In this document: one piece after another, positions 7,324-11,515 of the stretch
Numbering within the stretch: position 1 is the first letter of the stretch
Layout: every line of letters begins with the position of its first letter
DNA from: Bacteroidales bacterium
Lineage (GTDB): Bacteria > Bacteroidota > Bacteroidia > Bacteroidales > WCHB1-69
Assembly: GCA_031257735.1 (NCBI GenBank)
Contig: JAIROC010000498.1
Location: 1-11,515, forward strand
Length of the DNA stretch: 11,515 nucleotides
Reading direction: 5' to 3'
Program-made: the position numbers and the translations under genes
The notes under the pieces: model-generated
The model's database searches: none
Told to the model about the DNA's origin: nothing
Seen by the model: only the letters and a program-made list of their open reading frames with translations

Positions 7324-7481
7324 GAGTCGGAAACAGCAATCAATAGACCGTCATTGCGAGCGCAGCGAAGCAATCCCTAACCAAAGAACGCATTGATTGT
7401 TAGGGATTGCCACGTCGCTGCGCGCCTCGCAATGACGGCATTGATTGTTGCGAAAATACATTAAAGACAGACACTATATAG
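7304..7481. mobile_element. 178-bp MITE-like palindromic element
   Basis: The ends are 17-bp perfect terminal inverted repeats (CTATATAGTGTCTGTCT at 7304-7320, inverse at 7465-7481). Inside are long imperfect arms at 7337-7381 and 7399-7447. Both contain the CAATCAAT, CGTCATTGCG, GCAGCGA and GCAATCCCTAAC blocks, in opposite order, around a loop of about 17 bases. The whole element could fold into one long hairpin. It has no coding capacity, sits in an intergenic gap, and shares its end motif with other copies in the window. This fits a non-autonomous element moved by a transposase encoded elsewhere. No transposase gene is in this window, and a target-site duplication cannot be separated from the repeated TATA at the ends. 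Confidence 0.6.
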
Positions 7482-7487
7482 TCGACA

Positions 7488-7565
7488 TAACGCCGTCCAA
7501 ACAACGCCGTCATTGCGGGGAGCGCTTTTGAAACAACCCTATTTATACTTTATAGACAGACACTA
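7488..7565 (-). repeat. second element of the same family, inverted
   Basis: Read on the minus strand it starts TAGTGTCTGTCTATAAAG, as at 10557 and 11409. It continues with TTTCAAAAGCGC, CGCAATGACGG and the GTTTGGACGG block also found at about 126-137. It abuts the MITE-like element on one side and the REP-like repeat on the other; its end coincides with the base where the two REP-like copies stop matching (7563). Confidence 0.65.
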
Positions 7566-7648
7566 AATATACTCCTCTCGTCGTAATTTTATGTGAACGG
7601 TAAAGGGCTGAAAGCCCGAAATCATTAGCACAGTGGCAACGCCCTGTG
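7563..7648. repeat. REP-like double-hairpin repeat, right copy
   Basis: Bases 7563-7632 are the inverted partner of 1-70 (67 of 70 matching). Two small stem-loops are visible: GGGCT-GAA-AGCCC at 7605-7617, and CACAG/CTGTG with GGC/GCC inside and one bulged T at 7629-7648. Paired small hairpins with a short linker are the form of REP-type repeats. Confidence 0.7.
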
Positions 7649-7837
7649 AAATGATTGTCGATTGATAAAAATAAAATAAAACTATAATATTTCTGTTATA
7701 TTGACGTATAAATAGTTTACTGACCGTTGGGTTGAAATTGTACGTCATCATTAAAATAAAAAAAAAGAATACAGATCAAATGACATCATTAAAATAATTT
7801 TTGAAAATTCGTGTAGCTCGTGGAGAATAGTAAGAAA
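7649..7837 (+). promoter_or_regulatory. upstream region of the metallopeptidase-GT operon
   Basis: An AT-rich leader between the REP-like hairpins and the start of the plus-strand operon. A 14-base direct repeat CATCATTAAAATAA occurs at 7746-7759 and 7784-7797. TAATTTTTG at 7795-7803 resembles the TAnnTTTG -7 box with one extra base. The promoter must lie in or before this stretch, but I cannot place it firmly. Confidence 0.3.
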
Positions 7838-8569
7838 ATGAAACAATTATTATACGGAACATTAACCATAAACTATGAAATAATTCGTGCCAAACGAAGC
7901 AAATTAGGCATTATAATAAATCAGGGGGGGCATATTACCGTGAAAGCGCCAAAGGAAGCTTCTGAAGAACAAATCGCAAAAAGAGTTAAAAAACGCGCCC
8001 CATGGATATTTAAACAGCAAACACTTCTCAATGCAACAAGAGAAAACACAGCTGTTCTTCCATATATCAGCGGTGGAGCGCACTGGTATCTGGGCAAAGA
8101 ATATATCCTGCATGTAAAAGAAAGTAAGAAGACCAGCGTGAATTTTAAAGAACATTTGTTTCATGTGGAATTATCCAATATGAATAACTATACATCCCCC
8201 GAACAAAGACAACAATATGTTGAACAGTTAATTAATGACTGGTATAAAGAACGTGCAAAAATCAAATTCGCAGAATTTGCCGAACCTATCCTTCTACATT
8301 TCAAAAAATATAATGTGGAACCAAGCGCAATTTATGTTCAGAAAATGGAAAAGAAGTGGGCAATTTCTACCCCGAACGGTAAAATTATCTTGAACATAGA
8401 TTTGATTAAAACACCAAGACAATGTATTGAATACGTAATTAGACATGAACTCTGTCATTTTGTTTACAAAAGGCATACGTCGCTTTTTTTCAATTTACTG
8501 ACGTCAGAAATGCCCGACTGGAAAGAATGGAAAAAAAAACTGGAAGAAATATTATTTTGTGAAACTTGA
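7838..8569 (+). CDS. YgjP/DUF45-type zinc metallopeptidase
   Basis: A 243-residue cytoplasmic protein of the M48-like YgjP (DUF45, WLM-like) family. Residues 1-60 hold the usual beta-rich start (IIRAKRSKLGIIINQGGHIT...VKAP) and the KRVKKRAPWIFKQQ helix. The active site is HELCH at 203-207 (His203, His207 ligands; Glu204 base) with the third ligand probably His213 in KRHT. The PDW at 226-228 and the preceding LNIDLIKTP...IEYVIRHE block are family-typical. The usual WGSC ahead of the active site is WAIS (174-177). Substrates of this family are unknown; in some systems YgjP-like genes sit beside restriction genes, but not here. An in-frame GTG at 7820 would add six residues; the ATG is preferred. 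The stop is 4 bases before the next gene, so the two form an operon. Confidence 0.85.
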   Translation: MKQLLYGTLTINYEIIRAKRSKLGIIINQGGHITVKAPKEASEEQIAKRVKKRAPWIFKQQTLLNATRENTAVLPYISGGAHWYLGKEYILHVKESKKTSVNFKEHLFHVELSNMNNYTSPEQRQQYVEQLINDWYKERAKIKFAEFAEPILLHFKKYNVEPSAIYVQKMEKKWAISTPNGKIILNIDLIKTPRQCIEYVIRHELCHFVYKRHTSLFFNLLTSEMPDWKEWKKKLEEILFCET

Positions 8570-8573
8570 ATAA

Positions 8574-10553
8574 ATGAAACTGAGTATTATTATTGTCAAT
8601 TATAATGTTTCCTGTTTTCTGGAACAGTGTTTGCAATCTGTTTATACTGCATTGAAAACAATTACCGCTGAAGTTTTTGTTGTGGACAATAACTCGGTAG
8701 ATAATTCTGTGGAGATGGTGCAGGAAAAATTTCCACAAGTACATCTTATTCAAAATAAAGAGAATGTTGGTTTTGCCAAAGCAAACAATCAAGCTATTCG
8801 TTTGTCAAAGGGAGAGTATATATTACTGCTCAATCCTGATACGGTTGTAGAAGCGGATACTTTTGAAAAAATCATTTCCTTTATGGATGTAACGCCAGAT
8901 GCGGGAGGTTTGGGTACAAAAATGGTAAATGGACGCGGTGAATTTCTCCCCGAATCCAAACGAGGTTTACCTGTGCCTTCTGTTGCTTTTTATAAGATAT
9001 TCGGACTGTCTAAATTGTTTAAGAAGTCTAAAAAATTTGGAAAATATCATCTCTCTTATCTTGATCCCGATGAGATTAATCAGGTTGAGATACTTGCAGG
9101 CGCTTTTATGTTATTGCGTAAATCGGTTTTAGACATTATCGGTTTGTTGGATGAAGATTATTTTATGTATGGAGAAGATATTGATTTATCCTACCGTATT
9201 ACCCAAGCGGGATATAAAAATTATTATTATCCGAAAACAAGAATTATTCATTATAAAGGAGAAAGCACCAAAAAGAGCAGTATAAATTATGTCTTTGTTT
9301 TTTATCGCGCCATGCAGATTTTTGCTAAAAAACATTTCTCCCAGAAAAATGCAACATTGTTTAATATCATGATTGATATTGCTATTTACTTGAGAGCTTC
9401 TCTTTCTATTATCAAGCGCATACTTTTAAAACTTTTGCTTCCCGTATTGGATTGCCTGTTTATTTATGTGGGGATATTGGAGATTACTTATTATTGGGAG
9501 CATTCTGTTTTAGAGGAGAGAGGAAGTGGTTTTTCTGATATTTTTTTATTTGCGATATTGCCTGTTTATGCAATCATTTGGATGTTATCCATCTATTTTG
9601 CAAATGGGTATAAAAAACCAATTTCTGTCAGTCGGGTAAATTTGGGAGTGATAGGAGGAAGTGTTTTTATCTTGCTGGTTTATTCTTTACTTAGCGAAGA
9701 TTTACGGTTTTCGAGGGCGATTATTGTTTTGGGAGCAGCTTGGACATTTTTTTATACAAATATGATGCGGTATATCATCGGAAAATTAAATATAAAAAAT
9801 TATCCCGTCGGCGAACGACATAATAATCGTATTCTTATCATTGGCGATGAGCCAGAAACGAGCAGAGTTGCGATGCTGTTAAACATGTCAGCCGTAAAAA
9901 GCGAATTTATTGGATTTATCAATCCGATTGTCTCCGAAGTTAAAAATCCATACTTTATTGGGGATATTACACAACTAAAAGATATTATTACAATCTATCA
10001 GATTGGGGAAGTTATCTTTTGTGGAAAAAATATGACCGCTAAAGAAATCATCAATTTTATGTCCAACTTGCAAGATACAACAATGGAATATAAAATTGCT
10101 CCTCCTGAAAGTTCATACGTAATAGGAAGTAATTCCATCAATAACTCCGGTGATATTTATATGTTGAACATTAACTCTGTCGGCGGAAAAGAAAATAGAC
10201 GCAGAAAACGTATTTTTGATGTGTTTTTTGCGTTGATATGTTTCATTTTCTATCCATTGCTTGTTTGTTTTGTGCAACGAAAGGGTATGTTTTTTCACAA
10301 TACGGTATCGTGTCTGGTCGGCAAAAAAACATGGGTGGGATATACCCCTACCCCTACAGATAAACAACAAAATGATTTACCTTTTGTCAGAAAAGGCGTT
10401 TTATTTCCTACTGACGCCCTGAATTTGGAACAGTATAACGATGATATTATACAACACGTAAACAGTTTATATGCACGTAACTATAAACTCTTTGCCGATA
10501 TTCATATTGTTTTGAAGGGATTTAAATACTTGGGACGAAAATATCCTTTATAA
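8574..10553 (+). CDS. GT2 glycosyltransferase fused to membrane, nucleotide-binding-like and degenerate sugar-phosphotransferase domains
   Basis: A 659-residue membrane protein. Residues 1-250 form a GT2 domain: IIIVNYNV (5-12), VVDNNSVDNS (36-45), NVGFAKANN (64-72), metal-binding NPD (87-89), and MYGEDIDLSYRITQAGY (198-214). Four predicted membrane helices follow (about 284-304, 323-343, 354-373, 383-402). Residues 418-535 resemble the Rossmann-like domain of WbaP/WcaJ-type phosphoglycosyltransferases (RILIIGDEPE). KRIFD...P (545-561) starts a membrane helix like that of those enzymes. The region with their catalytic Asp-Glu and the KFRTM and DELPQ motifs is absent: the chain jumps to LVGKKTWVGYTP (581-592) and a tail YARNYKLFADIHIVLKGFK (633-651) that resembles their ends. 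Likely role: adding a sugar to a lipid-linked surface glycan through the GT2 domain, with the tail as membrane or complex anchor (inference). Confidence 0.85.
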   Translation: MKLSIIIVNYNVSCFLEQCLQSVYTALKTITAEVFVVDNNSVDNSVEMVQEKFPQVHLIQNKENVGFAKANNQAIRLSKGEYILLLNPDTVVEADTFEKIISFMDVTPDAGGLGTKMVNGRGEFLPESKRGLPVPSVAFYKIFGLSKLFKKSKKFGKYHLSYLDPDEINQVEILAGAFMLLRKSVLDIIGLLDEDYFMYGEDIDLSYRITQAGYKNYYYPKTRIIHYKGESTKKSSINYVFVFYRAMQIFAKKHFSQKNATLFNIMIDIAIYLRASLSIIKRILLKLLLPVLDCLFIYVGILEITYYWEHSVLEERGSGFSDIFLFAILPVYAIIWMLSIYFANGYKKPISVSRVNLGVIGGSVFILLVYSLLSEDLRFSRAIIVLGAAWTFFYTNMMRYIIGKLNIKNYPVGERHNNRILIIGDEPETSRVAMLLNMSAVKSEFIGFINPIVSEVKNPYFIGDITQLKDIITIYQIGEVIFCGKNMTAKEIINFMSNLQDTTMEYKIAPPESSYVIGSNSINNSGDIYMLNINSVGGKENRRRKRIFDVFFALICFIFYPLLVCFVQRKGMFFHNTVSCLVGKKTWVGYTPTPTDKQQNDLPFVRKGVLFPTDALNLEQYNDDIIQHVNSLYARNYKLFADIHIVLKGFKYLGRKYPL

Positions 10554-10556
10554 ATA

Positions 10557-10681
10557 TAGTGTCTGTCTATAAAGTATAATTATAAATTATAAATTATGAA
10601 TTATGAATTATGAATTATGAATTAGGCTGACGCACGAAACCGCCTAATCAGCGCCGTCATTGCGGGCTTGACCCGCACCCG
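10557..10681 (+). repeat. direct repeat, left copy flanking the DUF433/DUF5615 pair
   Basis: Its first 33 bases (10557-10589) and last 63 bases (10619-10681) are identical to 11409-11441 and 11450-11512; only a 7-bp tandem array between them differs. It contains ATTAGGC/GCCTAAT arms and a GCGGG-CTTGA-CCCGC hairpin near the end. It begins 4 bases after the GT2 fusion gene, so it may also act in ending that transcript. Confidence 0.85.
10579..10620 (+). repeat. 7-bp tandem repeat (ATTATGA/ATTATAA), six units
   Basis: Six uninterrupted 7-base units: two ATTATAA then four ATTATGA, running into ATTAGGC. The matching place in the right copy (11431-11451) has three units, ATTATAA and two ATTAGGA. 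Copy number and unit sequence therefore differ between otherwise identical repeats. Confidence 0.85.
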
Positions 10682-10753
10682 AAGCGAAGCGGAGAGCAGC
10701 GGAGCTAATCCCCTGCTCTAAAACGCGTTGTCGGAGTCCTTGAAGTAAAAGCA
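10682..10753. repeat. repeat remnant after the left direct repeat
   Basis: AGCGAAGCGGAGAGCAGCGG (about 10682-10701), then GCTAATCCCC, is like the GCGAAGCAATCCC block in the arms of the MITE-like element. It lies between the left direct repeat and the end of the toxin-like gene. The right copy at 11512 goes on differently, so this part is not shared with it. Confidence 0.4.
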
Positions 10754-11086
10754 TCAATGAATTTCCATACAACTTTGCTCGGTATTATCCATGAAATCAA
10801 GTATATTTTTGGAGTGAAGATTAATAAGTTCAGCTATTTTCGCTGTCACAAGGTTTCCCGTACGTAACCAAATAATTTTAGGAGGAAAACCTTTGATAAG
10901 GCTGATATCATAGAAGTCGGCGTCAAAGGTTACAATCGCATAGTTATTTGCTCGGGCATATTGCCAAATGACAATATCATCATGATTTTCCAGTCCAACA
11001 GTTCGCACCTGTTGACTATCGGAAAATATTTCAGGCAAGTAAATAAGAATACGATAAGATATGTTCTGATCGAAAAGTAATTTCAT
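10754..11086 (-). CDS. DUF5615 PIN-like protein, probable toxin
   Basis: A 110-residue protein of the DUF5615 (COG4634) PIN-like family, predicted RNases of toxin-antitoxin pairs. It begins MKLLFDQNIS, with the first acidic residue Asp6. GLENHDDIVIWQYARANNY (31-49) leads to IVTFDADF (51-58), with Asp55 and Asp57 as probable metal ligands; then PPKIIWLRTGN, typical of the family. The frame extends to 11125, but the ATG at 11086 starts the conserved strand directly and lies one base after the stop of the DUF433 gene, as expected for a coupled antitoxin-toxin pair. PIN-fold toxins cut RNA, and the antitoxin partner blocks this. Toxicity is inferred from the family and gene order only. Confidence 0.85.
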   Translation of the reverse strand: MKLLFDQNISYRILIYLPEIFSDSQQVRTVGLENHDDIVIWQYARANNYAIVTFDADFYDISLIKGFPPKIIWLRTGNLVTAKIAELINLHSKNILDFMDNTEQSCMEIH

Positions 11087-11087
11087 A

Positions 11088-11309
11088 TTAAGTATACTGC
11101 AATTTGCGTTCCCTTTCGGCGGCATACGACAGACAGGCTAAAATATCCGTTTCGGTCAGTTCCGGGAAATCATTTGTAATCTCGCTAAACGACATCCCTG
11201 ACGCCAGCCACCCCAACACATCATAGACCGTAATCCGGGTTTCTCGAATGCATGGTTTCCCGAAACGTTTTTCGGGATTGTATCTAATAATGTCTTTATA
11301 ATTAATCAT
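11088..11309 (-). CDS. DUF433 protein, probable antitoxin
   Basis: A 73-residue protein of the DUF433 (COG2442) family, small helix-turn-helix-like proteins found beside DUF5615 PIN-like genes. The typical sequence is seen: NPEKRFGKPCIRETRITVYDV, then LGWLASGMSFSEITNDFPELTETDI (the HTH part) and LACLSYAAERER. It would bind the toxin and probably its own promoter. The frame extends to 11345, but a TAnnTTTG box at 11335-11342 lies inside that extension, and the family starts near the ATG at 11309. The stop is one base before the toxin-like gene. Confidence 0.85.
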   Translation of the reverse strand: MINYKDIIRYNPEKRFGKPCIRETRITVYDVLGWLASGMSFSEITNDFPELTETDILACLSYAAERERKLQYT

Positions 11310-11334
11310 ATCTGCATTTTTTTTAATACTTTTG

Positions 11335-11342
11335 CAAAGGTA
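11335..11342 (-). promoter_or_regulatory. predicted -7 promoter box of the DUF433/DUF5615 pair
   Basis: The minus strand reads TACCTTTG followed by C, an exact match to TAnnTTTG, 25 bases upstream of the DUF433 ATG. It sits inside the direct repeat pair, so the module carries its own promoter. No clear -33 TTTG was found. Confidence 0.55.
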
Positions 11343-11408
11343 CATCTTTTTCCGATACGCACGATATTTTTGCTTCGCATTTTTCGCATTCGATATAATA
11401 CAAATAAT

Positions 11409-11512
11409 TAGTGTCTGTCTATAAAGTATAATTATAAATTAGGAATTAGGAATTAGGCTGACGCACGAAACCGCCTAATCAGCGCCGTCATTGCGGGCTT
11501 GACCCGCACCCG
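11409..11512 (+). repeat. direct repeat, right copy flanking the DUF433/DUF5615 pair
   Basis: Same orientation as 10557-10681; identical over 33 and 63 bases, with a shorter 7-bp array between. It starts TAGTGTCTGTCTATAAAG and ends at ACCCGCACCCG. The window ends 3 bases later, so its continuation cannot be seen. Confidence 0.85.
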
Positions 11513-11515
11513 TAA

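Noticed and set aside
2613..7648. A composite transposon or insertion sequence carrying the genes between repeats
   Set aside because: No transposase gene exists in the window and the genes between the repeats are core functions (nusB, serA, serC). The repeats are better seen as small independent elements.
7605..7648. A Rho-independent terminator made by the REP-like hairpins
   Set aside because: The stems are only five to eight pairs, and no T-run follows on either strand at the right distance. No gene on either strand ends here.
7563..7751. A 62-codon minus-strand open frame in the intergenic region
   Set aside because: More than a third of it is the REP-like repeat read in one frame, and the rest is AT-rich without a recognisable domain. 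Open frames of this kind are a by-product of the repeat.
8490..8792. A 100-codon minus-strand open frame
   Set aside because: It is fully antisense to the end of the metallopeptidase gene and the conserved GT2 N-terminus, so it is a shadow of those genes.
10290..10553. An active sugar-phosphate transferase domain at the end of the GT2 fusion
   Set aside because: The KFRTM, catalytic Asp-Glu and DELPQ motifs are all absent, so only the scaffold similarity is claimed.
10557..11512. A CRISPR array
   Set aside because: The repeats are only two long copies about 830 bases apart, plus a 7-bp tandem array. No regular spacers or cas genes are present.

Overview
The window looks like chromosomal DNA from an AT-rich member of the Bacteroidota, most likely Bacteroidales. 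Four independent signs support this: a long NusB of the Bacteroidota type, a short PGDH (SerA) with the TPKKMG signature, a DUF3078 outer-membrane-type protein, and TAnnTTTG boxes (the Bacteroidota -7 element) just upstream of several genes. No rRNA, tRNA, CRISPR array, phage gene or transposase gene was seen.

Layout. Positions 1-160 hold repeat debris. Positions 163-6926 carry six minus-strand genes in at least three transcription units: (i) serC-serA, a serine (and phosphohydroxythreonine) biosynthesis operon that ends at a strong hairpin terminator; (ii) a DUF3078 beta-barrel-like protein, then a GT2 glycosyltransferase that probably has its own promoter; (iii) nusB, whose stop overlaps the start of a LysM protein with a degenerate transglycosylase domain. 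Positions 6927-7837 are a gene-free, repeat-rich divergent intergenic region. It contains the serC promoter, a 178-bp palindromic MITE-like element with 17-bp perfect terminal inverted repeats, a second related element, and a REP-like double hairpin. Positions 7838-10553 are a plus-strand two-gene operon: a YgjP/DUF45-type zinc metallopeptidase followed 4 bases later by a 659-residue membrane protein. That protein fuses a GT2 domain, four membrane helices, a nucleotide-binding-like domain and a shortened, apparently non-catalytic sugar-phosphotransferase tail. Positions 10554-11515 hold a DUF433/DUF5615 (PIN-like) antitoxin-toxin pair bracketed by direct repeats.

How the parts relate. Most genes are housekeeping or envelope genes: serine synthesis, transcription antitermination, cell wall, surface glycan. 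The accessory signal lies in the gaps. One repeat family, recognisable by TAGTGTCTGTCTATA and CGTCATTGCG blocks, occurs in both orientations at about 2.6, 7.3-7.57, 10.56 and 11.41 kb. A REP-like 70-bp unit brackets the minus-strand block as an inverted pair. The most notable coding features are two probable pseudo-enzymes: the transglycosylase with Leu where the catalytic Glu should be, and the GT2 fusion whose phosphoglycosyltransferase tail lacks its catalytic centre.
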